Below are positions 9,364-20,500 of a DNA stretch of 35,105 nt, piece after piece (within the stretch, counting starts at the first letter, position 1; each line of letters opens with the position of its first letter). Both the position numbers and the translations under genes were made by a program. Source of the stretch: Fragilaria crotonensis. Its lineage: Eukaryota; Bacillariophyta; Fragilariophyceae; Fragilariales; Fragilariaceae. The notes under the pieces are model-generated. The model was not told the DNA's origin and made no database searches. It worked only from the letters and a program-made list of their open reading frames with translations. The DNA is taken from assembly GCA_022925895.1 (NCBI GenBank), contig JAKSYS010000652.1:1-35105 (forward strand), read 5' to 3'.

Positions 9364-10185
9364 ATGTCCACCATCCTCGATACCACCACCCCCACCACCA
9401 GCCTTTACAACACCTGCCGATTGACTGATCCAATCGATGCTACATTCAAGACGATTGCTCGCGCATTTCCCAAGGCCTTACCCAATAACGTCTTGGTGGA
9501 CCGGATCACTAAGACTTTGACGGAACACGGAATTGGTCGTGAAACAACATTGTTGACTACTGCCCTCTGTTGCGATGAACTCAATCGTGGTCTCGAACGC
9601 GATTTTGCCGCGCACTACGGATGCCACTTCTCCATGGGTGGTCTGGCTGGTTTCGCCTTTGGTGGGGTGACCAGTTTTGGAAGCATGGCAGCCCATATTC
9701 CTGAGGGCGGATCGTGCTTGATCATTTACGGACCCCATGTAGGGGTGGATTCGGCGGGGGTCGTTGGGAAAATTGGTCGTCGCGGTCGGAAGGATTCTAG
9801 CTCGTGTTGCGGAAGCGCTGCTGCCGCAGCCGCTTACGTGGCTTCCGTTCGGGCGGGTGCCGTGGAAGCCTGCATGCCCACGGACTGCATTGATATCCAG
9901 CAATACTTTGTTGGAAAGATGCTGCTGCAGCACGGAGAACGACTCGCAACGTCGCGAGATGCTGATGTGGAGCTGCCTTATGCTCTCTTCGATGAGCAAG
10001 TGAAGTTGATGCACAGTATTGTGGCGGAGGGTTGTGTTGAAGTTGGTATCAATGAAAAGATTATCTTGCTCGGTGGAATTCAAATTAACACTCCCGAAGG
10101 CTGTCCTGAGTTCTTCCTTCCGCTTTCATTCGAAATTCGTGATCACTTGGGACGGATGTGTAAGGATCTCTTGATGGATTCCTAA
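9364..10185 (+). CDS. theta-class carbonic anhydrase (LCIB/LCIC family)
   Basis: Interconverts CO2 and bicarbonate; in diatoms members act in the carbon-concentrating mechanism or in other compartments. The 273-residue frame from ATG 9364 (context ACCATGT) covers the full LCIB fold: CCDELNR at 69-75, HFSMGGLAGFAFGG at 88-101, HIPEGG at 111-116, GPHVGVDSAGVVGKIGRRG at 123-141 and SSCCGS at 146-151. By spacing to characterised diatom members, the zinc ligands are probably Cys70, His125 and Cys148 or Cys149, with the Asp71/Arg75 pair of the CDxxxR motif. The N-terminus shows no clear signal peptide or ASAFAP-like plastid motif, so a cytosolic or mitochondrial enzyme is possible. The frame stays open upstream without ATG to about 9217, leaving room for an unseen 5' exon. 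Confidence 0.92.
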   Translation: MSTILDTTTPTTSLYNTCRLTDPIDATFKTIARAFPKALPNNVLVDRITKTLTEHGIGRETTLLTTALCCDELNRGLERDFAAHYGCHFSMGGLAGFAFGGVTSFGSMAAHIPEGGSCLIIYGPHVGVDSAGVVGKIGRRGRKDSSSCCGSAAAAAAYVASVRAGAVEACMPTDCIDIQQYFVGKMLLQHGERLATSRDADVELPYALFDEQVKLMHSIVAEGCVEVGINEKIILLGGIQINTPEGCPEFFLPLSFEIRDHLGRMCKDLLMDS

Positions 10186-10396
10186 GATCAACATAGAACC
10201 TACATCCCTCGGGCCCGTCACCTGAAGCTTCAATGGGTGTTGGTAACGTTGCCTCATCGGCTGGTCAGTGGCACAGCCAACGTTAGCGCCTTAACTGTAT
10301 TACTACCATGAACTCGCTCGAAAAAATAAATACTACGCATATCTTTGTAAAGTGCAGCACTAGCCCCTCTTTTTCAATACGCCCCGAGATCCGACT
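10186..10396. other. convergent 3' intergenic gap
   Basis: A 211-bp gap between two convergent stop codons. It contains an A-rich AAAAAATAAATAC stretch (about 10321-10333) that could supply polyadenylation signals. Nothing else is seen. Confidence 0.5.
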
Positions 10397-11746
10397 CTAC
10401 TGGTCTTCGGTGTTGCCACCTGCATATCGATTTGCATATATTTGCAAAGCCCGATCGGCTGCATCCGCAGAATGTCTTGCGATCGGCATTTTACGGGCAA
10501 TGATGTGATTCCAAGGTGAATCTGCCGGGCTGGCACTCACCAAACGCGAATGTATCTCCTTGGTGTCTCCGGCAGTTGGTAGCAAGAGTGACGTCAATAA
10601 AGCAGATGGAATGTAGTCGGAACAAAACTCCACAAGAAAGGTTGCATCATCGGTCAGTCCATCGTGTCCCAGGGTCAGATACAGGACCATGGCAGCGGCA
10701 TCGTGCACAGGTTTGTCGTCTGGAGCTGTTGTCGGGAGCACCTTACTGGCCAAAGGGAGAAGTAAAGCAGGGCCTTGAACGAGCGGTTGTCGAACGACGG
10801 CGTTGACGAGAGCCACAAACAGAGATCGCAGGTTGCCTGCAAAGCGCAAACCGAACCCTTCTTCGAGTACATTTACCATCGTCAGTGCACAAGCAGCCTG
10901 CTCAATTACAATTGCAACGTCTGTCTTGTCCGCAACGAGGTCGAGGACCGACTCGAGGGTTTCTTCTCCCAAGGTGATCAAGTCTCGAAAGAATGACATA
11001 GTTTGATGCGGTGCATCATCTAAATCAGACTCTTGAGGAGCTTTCTCACGCCATTCTTCTATCGTTTCATGGTCCTCCTTGAGGCTGGCTAGGTGTCGGA
11101 GAAAGTGCACTAAGAAACATCGCATTGCGAACGGACCTCCTGCTGATGCGGTTGTTTTCAGGTCCCTGATACACCGAGTGGTCAAGAGAGATACTAACCA
11201 GAGATTATTGATAGTTGATAGAAATGGAAGAAGAGGGTGAATTTGCAGATGCTGATGCAAGAGTTGCATAAGTGACACCAACAATGGCGAGTAGGGTGCC
11301 GCGTTCTGCTTGAATAGTTCCTCCGAGACACGATCCAGCAAGACATCAACGTGGGTGTCTTGAAGTTCTGTGAGAAAAAGAAGATGCACAGCAATGACGC
11401 ATCCTTGTTCGTAGAGTTGTGTGACCTCTTGACCCATCCAGTCATGATGGTCCGATAGGATACGTATGTTCTCCTCGACTGTCACAATGTCCACCAAGAC
11501 ATGGGTTGCTTCTTGCAAGATTTCTTGATCTATGGAAGTAAATGGAGCTTGTTCGTGAAAGACAAATGACTCCATTTTCGAAAGACTGCGTTGAAGGCGC
11601 CGAACCGTCCGACGGTGTTCATGTCCATTGGAATTGCCACCACTGCTGGAAGATGCGCTGACGACGCTGGCGGTTCCAATACCTTCCGTTCGATGAGACA
11701 TGAACGCCTCAAAGGCTACTTCAACTTCATGCGCCAAAGCTTGCAT
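10397..11746 (-). CDS. hypothetical helical protein, 449 aa
   Basis: I do not recognise a family. The frame from ATG 11746 is mostly long amphipathic helices rich in Leu, His and Val, for example LLVSLMQLLHQHLQIHPLL and LFVALVNAVVRQPLVQG, suggesting a HEAT/ARM-like solenoid. A Ser/Gly/Asn-rich low-complexity stretch lies at about 29-44. There is no signal peptide or obvious membrane span. The same frame is open for 38 more codons upstream of this ATG, to a TGA at 11861-11863, and beyond that TGA an in-frame ATG sits at 11921-11923. The upstream stretch reads as plausible protein, so the true start may be earlier or in another exon. It converges on the carbonic anhydrase gene. Confidence 0.75.
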   Translation of the reverse strand: MQALAHEVEVAFEAFMSHRTEGIGTASVVSASSSSGGNSNGHEHRRTVRRLQRSLSKMESFVFHEQAPFTSIDQEILQEATHVLVDIVTVEENIRILSDHHDWMGQEVTQLYEQGCVIAVHLLFLTELQDTHVDVLLDRVSEELFKQNAAPYSPLLVSLMQLLHQHLQIHPLLPFLSTINNLWLVSLLTTRCIRDLKTTASAGGPFAMRCFLVHFLRHLASLKEDHETIEEWREKAPQESDLDDAPHQTMSFFRDLITLGEETLESVLDLVADKTDVAIVIEQAACALTMVNVLEEGFGLRFAGNLRSLFVALVNAVVRQPLVQGPALLLPLASKVLPTTAPDDKPVHDAAAMVLYLTLGHDGLTDDATFLVEFCSDYIPSALLTSLLLPTAGDTKEIHSRLVSASPADSPWNHIIARKMPIARHSADAADRALQIYANRYAGGNTEDQ

Positions 11747-11863
11747 CGTTTCCAGAGAGGAATCGGGATAGATGCAACAACCGACGCTGACTACAACCTT
11801 GCAATGCCGATCTCGATGATTGATGACTGTTTCAATGGAAGGATTCCAGAGATGTGAAATTCA

Positions 11864-12211
11864 AATCTCGCTACTCCCGATGTGCACATTCACGAAAAAA
11901 CTTCTATAGATCCGACGGATCATGGACAATGTTACCATTTACAGGAGTAGCTGATGGATGAGTCGTGCCAGGTCGTGACTCGTGCCTCGCAAGAACACAA
12001 CCCAAACGTCGCCTTATTCATCCTTTTCCCTCCCTACATATTCTTTGTACTTTGATATAATCCGAGGACTATTACACTCGGTACAATACGTAGTATGTTC
12101 ATTCACAGCGACTCGAAACGAGTTGGCCTCCAGGACCTACAGTAGTAGTCAATAAACTCACAGAGTCATATAGGCTAACAACATCATAATCTCTACTAGG
12201 ACGACCGAACT
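11864..12211. other. intergenic gap between two minus-strand genes
   Basis: About 350 bp between the hypothetical gene and the GPR107-like gene. It holds an in-frame ATG (11921-11923) for the downstream hypothetical protein followed by a TGA, and probably its promoter and 5' UTR. A GGTACAATAC sequence (about 12080) is an isolated example of the GTAC motif. No other feature is seen. Confidence 0.5.
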
Positions 12212-13786
12212 TTAGCTCGATTTCAAAGTGATCATCGTCTTCTCTTGTCGAAGTTCCACTTCCCTTTCAAATACCATTTCATCATCCTGCTTGCTCACTG
12301 CCAAATACAAATTCTCCGACATGGGGCGAAATTGGAGTCCCATGACTGCGTAGAAAACCAAGGTGGACAACTCGTTGAAGAAATAGCGCACCCAGGTGTG
12401 TCGGTAGTCCAGAGTGGTCGCAAAGAGATGCACAGCTATGCGTGTACAATAAATGTAAGCCACAACAATGATGTAGAAAGATCGAAAGCGCTTGAGCTTG
12501 TCCAAAGTCTTCTGTTTTTCGGCTCGATCAAGACCGTCCAGTGATTCAGCTGCTTCTTGCTCGTCGTCCTCGTCTCCAAGACTCTTTTCCAATGCGTCGA
12601 CTTGCCAAACAATCGGAATCAGGACAGCACAGCAGCATAATATATCCAGCAGGTGAAGGAAGGCGCTCCAATCATCATACGCGCTCTCTCCTTCCGCCTC
12701 GGAAGCCAACACCACAATGGCAATGTTATCGAGGACTTGCATCACCAAAACAACGAAGATGAGGCATTTCTCCCGATGGTTCAGAAACGGCTTGATAAAG
12801 CTCCAACCTGATCCAATGAGCAGCACCACCGTGAACAGAAAGATTGACTTGACAAAGGACATGCCGTAGTAGAGTGTGGACCAAAACTCGGCATGGCCAG
12901 TCATTCGAATAAAGTGGTATCGGATTGCTTCGAGCAGGGTCGTCACAGTCTTCACGACCAAAAGGAGCGACATGAGGTGATGAATGGCATAGATCACAGG
13001 TCGTTCTCCCGAGGAAGCAAAGCATCCCTCGCGCCCTTTTTGAATGCCACGGATGTTGAGTATCCAAATCACAGTGCAAAAGAGGTAGCTGACGAAAAAG
13101 TAGAAAAATATAATCGGCAATGGCATTTCGCCTGCCGTAAGATACGAGTCTAGTCCGAGTTGGTCCTTGTTCTTGTAGTGAAAGTCAATTTCAAAAGATG
13201 TTCGAATCTCTGCTTGTCGGGCCGCGAATGTTTTGCGGCAGACTTGAAACATCAGGAAGTAAAGACCCTCTTCGCCTTTCTTAAACCCGTACATTACGGA
13301 TGCGGATTTGGTTGCCCACGAAGAGTTTCTATAGCGAATGCGCAAGAAGATTCCATCGCTGGCAGCTGTCGTGATATCTCCAACATCACCGTAGTCTCCA
13401 TCGTCACTTTCAAAGATAGTATCTTCCTCTCGATTTAGAAAGGATTCAAAGATGCAATGACTAGAATTTGTCAAATACTCTTCTTCATATTTGGCAAACG
13501 CACTCTCCGACTCGAAGCGTTTGAGCAGGAATCCGGCATCAAGTGAACGTAGGATTTCTAGCTGTTTCTCGTCCATGTTCATCACAGCACCACGTTTTCT
13601 GTGCTTGTGACCTAGCTCAATTATGAAGTCGAAAACATCGAAACCGAAGCACCCTGAAGAGAGAAACCCATACGGAGTCCCGTTAGGAGCAATGAGCGTT
13701 CTTGCGTCTTGACTCACTACGAAATTATGCTGTAGTGCGGTCGAGAATGGCGCCAAAAGCGCGAGATTGAGCAAGAGAAGCTTCAT
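12212..13786 (-). CDS. GPR107/GOST-family seven-transmembrane protein
   Basis: A Golgi/endosomal seven-helix membrane protein of the Lung_7-TM_R family (GPR107/108, TMEM87 group), implicated in Golgi-to-endosome trafficking. The 524-residue frame starts with a signal peptide (MKLLLLNLALLAPFSTA). A lumenal domain of about 200 residues follows, with NSS sequons. Seven hydrophobic spans start near residue 225: IIFFYFFVSYLFCTVIWIL, the HHLMSLLLVVKTVTTLL region, the SIFLFTVVLLIGSGWSFI region, CLIFVVLVMQVLDNIAIVV, LDILCCCAVLIPIVW, YIIVVAYIYCTRIAVHL and LSTLVFYAVMGLQF. GSGWSFIKPFL and the closing FRPMSENLYLAV match the family signature. An acidic loop (SLGDEDDEQEAAE) lies between spans five and six. 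The cytosolic tail is charged. The start is preceded by CCCAAAA. No intron is needed. Confidence 0.9.
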   Translation of the reverse strand: MKLLLLNLALLAPFSTALQHNFVVSQDARTLIAPNGTPYGFLSSGCFGFDVFDFIIELGHKHRKRGAVMNMDEKQLEILRSLDAGFLLKRFESESAFAKYEEEYLTNSSHCIFESFLNREEDTIFESDDGDYGDVGDITTAASDGIFLRIRYRNSSWATKSASVMYGFKKGEEGLYFLMFQVCRKTFAARQAEIRTSFEIDFHYKNKDQLGLDSYLTAGEMPLPIIFFYFFVSYLFCTVIWILNIRGIQKGREGCFASSGERPVIYAIHHLMSLLLVVKTVTTLLEAIRYHFIRMTGHAEFWSTLYYGMSFVKSIFLFTVVLLIGSGWSFIKPFLNHREKCLIFVVLVMQVLDNIAIVVLASEAEGESAYDDWSAFLHLLDILCCCAVLIPIVWQVDALEKSLGDEDDEQEAAESLDGLDRAEKQKTLDKLKRFRSFYIIVVAYIYCTRIAVHLFATTLDYRHTWVRYFFNELSTLVFYAVMGLQFRPMSENLYLAVSKQDDEMVFEREVELRQEKTMITLKSS

Positions 13787-14552
13787 TTTTGGGAAGGGGG
13801 AAAGGGGTTACTGTCGGCAGAGGAATGAGGAAACGAGCGTCATTGTAGTGACTCTTCAGGTCTGCCTGTATCGTTTTCTTCTGACTCTGACTACTGTACC
13901 GTACTTCCTGTACCCCGTACTGTAGTGTCGAGCAGTCGTAGCCTTGTACAGGACGACCTGGTACCAGTTACTGGTACTGTGTGGGGAGGCAGTGTGTGTC
14001 CCCTAATCGAGCCGATCCAGCTTTTCTAAAAAAATCGACTCCATAAATTGCAAATTAAAGTTACACATCAACTTTACCTACAAATCTCAGACTGCTCTTC
14101 TGAGGACAGAAATACCCTTCAGTGTACCAGTAGTAAGTAGAACTCAGTACTCCCGTACACTTCTGGAGGTGATGGCCGGCTCGATTAGGGGACATCTAGA
14201 CGGGCTCCCGCATACCTTGTACAGTACCAGGATACGCCCTCGTAATGGTACTGTACCTGGTACTGTAGTAGCTGGTACGCGTACTGGAGTACAGTACTCG
14301 GAGTACAACAAGGAAAAGGATCATCTATGGCATAGATATTTACTGTACTCCGTGCACTCCGTACTCTAACTAGTAGTAGGATCGTGCAACGGACACAATG
14401 GACAATGGACTACTTTACTTGTACAGTAGAGGAGACAGGTTTTGCCAACATGAATCTAAGGAGCCCACCATCCACCATTGCCAGCCTTGTTCATAGCACA
14501 ATGCCAGGGCATACTCTAGAAGTTCAGTACAGGTGAATCTACTTTACTCTAA
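13787..14552. other. intergenic region with GTAC clusters and MITE-like repeat
   Basis: Lies between the 5' end of the GPR107-like gene and the 3' end of VPS13. GTAC motifs cluster at 13895-13980 and 14215-14365. A 198-bp unit with perfect 18-bp inverted ends occupies the middle. No gene is seen; the longest open frame here (14169-14369) has no family resemblance. Confidence 0.6.
13997..14194. repeat. MITE-like element with 18-bp terminal inverted repeats
   Basis: TGTCCCCTAATCGAGCCG at 13997-14014 has an exact reverse complement at 14177-14194. The 162-bp interior is non-coding. I see no clear target-site duplication, so the family is undetermined; it could also be a large imperfect hairpin. 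Confidence 0.5.
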
Positions 14553-17500
14553 TTACAACAACGGCCTACCAGTCTTTCTCACCAAAAGCCAGTACTTGGC
14601 CCACCATCCACTTTCGTCGTAGCTCTTTTCCAGAAACCCAACGTGATAGCCAGGCATAGTTTCTGCAAAAGTTTCGCGACCTTTATGATCCGACAGATCG
14701 GTCACAAAGGCGTTTGTTTCAATCGACATAAACACATTGCCAGCCTGCAGGAGATTAGGTACGACTCCCCAGCCGAAGAAAATGATGACTCCGCCCGGAT
14801 GCAAGACTCCCTGCTCGGCGTCGAACTCCTTGGACGGTATTGAATAGCATGGCGAACCTCCCTCAACAAGCTTCGTTGATTTGATTTGAATATCGAATCC
14901 TGTTCCATTGATTATGCTCGCTACTATACACCGTCGAGAACTCAACCCAGAAAACACTTGACCCCACGAATTAATCAGTGACCAAGCTTCCTCATCCAAG
15001 GTCTTAAAGAACTCCGGGGAATGGCTACCCAATTTCTTGACCCTTGCGAAGCACTGCTCAATCACATCTATCTCGTCCTTGATGCTACTATGTAGCCGCT
15101 TTCGATTGTTGTTGGAACTTCCGAAAACGTGCTTCACTTGCCGGACCTTGATTCCGGGTATGTCGTGCCTGAAAATGTCCTCCAAGCCTGCATGAAGCGA
15201 CTTGTTATCACCCCCTGATACGGCGATTGCCCCATTGCCCATCTTGTTTGCTTGCATTGCTAGCAATTTGTGAAAGAGGGCGAACTGGGCGGAATCGTCT
15301 ACTTCGAAGACAAAGGACCTCAGCCCTGTTTGTCCGAACACAGTGATGCGCATTTTGTCATTGTCTTGCATTCCGAAGTGACTGATCTCCTCCCAGCTTA
15401 CACGCCACGGCTCTCGGTTCCTGTTGTCTAAAGCTAACAGATATCGGTCACTGGCGATAATCAAATGACTGGGTATATAAACATGTCCAATGTAAACGTC
15501 ATCAAGGCTCTCACCCCCGGTCACAATCTGCTGAGCTTTGGCAGCTCGATCGTCATAGGGAGTTATGCGAACATTGAAAGCCTTCTCCTTGCTGGCCCTT
15601 GGCAATGCTCGGCGCAATCGCTTCGGAATCTTAGGTATGATTTGCTTGTCACTCGTCGCATCCGAAACATGATTCATTACGAGGACTGCAGCATCGCCCA
15701 CTCCAACGACTGGTTTCACAATCGCTCCTACGAGTGCTTTGCCAACACCCTTGACGAAACCAAGCGGGCCATGTTTCGATGCATAGTGAGCTGGCTGCTC
15801 CCAGATGCCGTACGCTCCGGACCTGACGCCTCTACCAATGCTTGCACCAGCAAGATAGAGGGAGTCTCTGAAATCGCGATTTGTTTCGCCACGACTCATT
15901 GCATCTGTTAGCATCCGTTGGTGCGCCTTGCGTTCGTCAAGAAACTGGTCGTCCGCAGTGAGACCAGCTAGATTCGAATTTACAACTTCTGTCACGTTCG
16001 CAGCTCCCCGAACTACTCCAACGAAAACTCCTCGTGCAAGGCTTTGAGTGCCAGCCTCCAGTCCTTCAACAAACTGCGCGGGTCCGTGCACCAAACCATT
16101 GATTGGTTCGTAGAAAAAATCTCTGACACCAGTCCCGACGTTCGAAATGAAGTCGGCTGGAGCTCCAAGGATGGCAAGGCTGCCGAGGATGCCAAAGATC
16201 TGCTTCGTCAGCTGCGATGAGTAGTGTGTTCCCACGATTCGAGCCAATGCCTGGGGAGATTCAAAGACATGACCGACCACAAATGATGTGAATTTGAGTG
16301 GAGCATTCGCAATACTTGCCATCCCGCGTATGAATTGAAAAATCATCATTCCTTCCGCGCCTGGCGTCCATTCCATCCACTCTTGCGTAAACGTCAATCC
16401 TATCCTAACGGGATGCAAGTGCAGTTGTTCAATATATATGCGACCCCAATTCGCCGTTGATGCGATTGCGTCGACATCAGACGAAGTGCAGTCATTCCCT
16501 CGCCTATACACTTGCGACATTCTGCTTGTAATATCAACGATCCAATCTTTCGGATCCTGGTGTTGATCTTCCTGCACTTCTCCGAGAGGCTGAATAAAAC
16601 TGGCTATGTTTTCTGCAGTTCGTCGGTCGAGGTAAATTTCAATATCCAAGAGGCGAATGGCAACATACCGAAATGCCAGAGATGTACTTTGCGGTTGCAG
16701 TCGACGTACGGCTGACACGTGCAAAAGGGGTTCTGCGACATCGACCCTGGGACAAAACACAAGCACTGGATGTATGGACCTCTGGACATGGTTGTCCACT
16801 TGAAGTGACATCAAGGTCAACTCCATTTCGTGATAGCCCTCGTAGTTCTGAGCGAACATGAACACAAGACTATCTAACTGAGCTAGCAAAATTTCGCGAC
16901 CGTAGACCGACGATGATCCGTTGTCAATCACGCTGATTGAAATTGTTGGCAGATTGATACGAAGGCTAAAGGACACATTGTCATCATCGTCGATAGCATC
17001 AACACGGTCAGTGGGCGACGGAATACTGGTGCTCAACATTTCTTCATAATGTTTCCCACCCCGACGAAGTGTATTCATATTCTCCTGGTTGAGTGCTCTG
17101 CGACTGTGTCGACTACCCAGCTCAGTAAATTCGACGACCTTCGTTGAGTGCTGAGCTCCAATCTGGCACCGGATTTCGGTGCCGTCATCGAGAGGTAGGA
17201 TACTAAATGATCCCATGGCATCTATTTCGATGAATGCATTCTTCTTACGTTTGTCGAATCGACTAGAATTTCTTGATGCCCCTGTCCACTCAAGAATGTG
17301 AAGTTTCTCTGGATCGTCGAACCCGAAAAATACGTTCTCTCCGGGGCGAACTACCCAGACGAACTCTTCTTTTAGGTCGAAACCAAGAAACGCGCCAATA
17401 ATCTGACCAAAGCCAGATCCGCACTCAAACCCGTGATTGTGAAGGTCCTCCTCTCCGTTGTTGTTGTGCCCAGTGCAACCACCAAGAACTGAGTTGTTCC

Positions 17501-20500
17501 CTTCATCTTCGCCGACGTCGTCGTGCAGAGGTTGTCGACAAAGAATCGTGCGTGACGTGTTGTTGCGCAGAACATACAATGCATTTGACACCTCGTTTGT
17601 TGACCAAATGACCACCACGACCGCCGAAGACTGTTCCTTTGTCGCGAGACGAACTTCTGCCTGGACAACGATGGGGTGGTTCCCCTTGCTCGTCTCCAAC
17701 GGAAGTCTCATCGAGGTTATCCCTATCTTGTCGAGTTGAATGCAGCCGTTTGTCCAAAGGATTTCGCCCTTTGAACCAGAGACCGCTCGTCCTAGCCTGA
17801 TTCTCGGTGGCAAGGATTGTCTTTCCCAATGGAATGGAACACTTGATCGAGGTTGAATGCAAGTTTGAACCTTTTGCCATCCGTCTTGAGCGACGATAAG
17901 ATCCTCGTCCAACAAATTAACAATCTGGTACCTTGGAAATAAAGTGATCAACTTCGTTCTGCTGAATATCGATGGGCAAACGTTCACGCTCACAGCCAAT
18001 TCGAACCTTCGGTAACCATTGTATTCGTCGACAGAGAAAATCGTTTTGGGGATGACATTGGATATGTCCAACGGGGACACCCAACATGATTTTACAGATG
18101 TCTCTTTCTCGGTTCCTCTACCACTTGTTCCACATTCAATTGAGAGGGCGATTTTCTCTTTTCTTGAGAAGTAAAGGGTCATGCCGTCCTTTCCGATCGC
18201 CCATTGAACCCCAGGGCTTAATCTATCCTCTTTCACCATACCTCTGTTCGCCTCCGAGTGGGATCGTCGCGAGGTCTCGGCGTCTGGTGAAGCTCCAAGC
18301 ATGTCACTGAAACTATCGCAGAAACGGCATCCGAAACCTGTCTTATCCAAGATCCAATATTGAGCGTAAACTCGGAGCGTCGGACAATGACCCATCTCGA
18401 CACTTATGATGATGTTCAATGGGTCACCAGCGCCTCGTCTTTCGAAGAATACGATGCTCTTGAACTCATCTGCATAATCTGCATCACTTGAACCAGCATT
18501 CATGTGCCATTCCTCCTCTGTGTCCACAGGCTGCCATGTAAAAGAGCTGGATTTTCCATTGACAATTCTATGCCACGAAGACCAGTGGTAGCTGGGGAGA
18601 CGCAAAGAAATATGCGGCTTCAAACAGGGATTCACACCGACACCCTTTGCTTCGGCGCCAGCTTGAATAGCCAAATGCTCCTTGCAAGATACCTTCCTAC
18701 CTTTAGGCCCAATCACCCGGCGTACATCATCACGGGCATCGTCGTTAACTTCGCCGAGTTCGCACTCGAGCTGACATGGTAGGAGATTTACAATTTTGAG
18801 AACAGGTTCGACTCGTACATCAACAATGCCCTTGACACTCGTAATTTGAATCAAAAGATGAACGCTCCTATCAGTGTCGAGCCCCATGAATACCTCACTG
18901 CCATTAGCCCTTCTCACATTTATGACAGTTCGCACCAAAGCAGATGACGTATTGCCGGTTGGTACAATCATGATGCGCCGACTCATGGACATGTTTTTCT
19001 TCGTCATCGGAGGTTTGTTGGCACTCTTGTCCCTTGGTATTCCAAGCTGAATGAAAGTTGCAGTTGCAAATTGAATTGGGAATGGGAGACTATCACCGGC
19101 GTTCACGATCCCCAATCCAATTTCCTCCCAGGATGGACTCGACACGAACACCGACAGATCGGCTGAGGTGTTGTTATGCAGAGTAACATGGCTCTTCGCC
19201 GTGACAACATAGTTATCGTTGCTGTCGCGCACCGTTTCCCATACAAGAAAGAGCGGTCTCAGCGGGTCTGAAAGGGGTGGCGGTCGAATCGTGCGTGTTC
19301 TTGTCCAACGCCTTCTACGACAGGAATCACCACGTCTATAAAATCGACGTTGGCGATTGAAAGTCTCAAAATCTGCTTCGTATTCCCAACCATCGCAATC
19401 GGTTGTCTCGCCGTACACACCGCTGAGATCGACAGTCCAATCGTTAAGCCAGATCCAATTATTATCGGGGAGCATTACTCGTTCCCGAGCCATTCGAAGA
19501 ATGCATGTCATGTCAGTCCATTCTGGAGAATCATTCTTCAAGTACGGTGTTACCCAGTTACTATGCTGGGATGGTCGAGTTGTCGAAGTCTTCACTTTTT
19601 TTGGTAGACTGTAACTGTCGTTGTCGTCCTCACTATCTGAATGCCCTGTGCCAAGAATATCAACAAAGAGCGACTGATCTGGGTCTGCAATAATCTCATC
19701 GCCTGGCGACCACGTGCGAGACGACAGAAGATCGCGCCCTTTGGATAAACTATAACAGTCAGTTATGCTGGCTCGGAGCCTCTGATTTTGCATGCACCAC
19801 TCGACGACTGGCTCAGCATTGTAATACGCGTATTCCGATTGTGTGACACGTGAGTTTTCGCTGAACACTGTTTCTGGGCTGCATCGACCTGAAAATTGAG
19901 CCAAGACCGTTTCATTTCCGTCATTGGAGGCGGCCGGCAGCAGCCGATGCAGAATGGTCGATCTATCGCCCACCGCTGAAACTGGTAAATCTATGAGAGG
20001 TTCACGTTCTCCAACCTGACCTATTGCTGATTGCGCCAATCGCGCCTTCAACTTTGGTAGGACCCCTGAGAAAAGACCAGAATCTCGCCCTGAAAGGTGA
20101 TTTACGTCAAGTGAGACTTCGCATCCTGCTCCTATTGCAATATCGCCCAAATCCTCAGAGCTGAACCCATGCGCTTTGGGGTCTGAGGGCGAGACTTGCA
20201 TATCGAGACCGGTATAGTTCCTTAATAGTACAGTGTGCCCCTCCGTCGCCCGCCGGAGCCCGATTGTTGTCAAAGTCGTCGGATCAACGTGGACATCACG
20301 AAATGCCGCCCGGGTGTCCACGTCTGATTTGGCCTTCAAAATGGAAAAATCAATCTTAATGTAGTCCTTCAACATGACACTGGTCACATTCGTCGAGATA
20401 GCTTCTGTTGTTGTTACGTTTACAAGCTGCAGAGGAAAGAAATGAGAACGAGCATAGAATTAGGCGCACCGAAGCCTTGACTATCGCTTACCAGCTCGTC

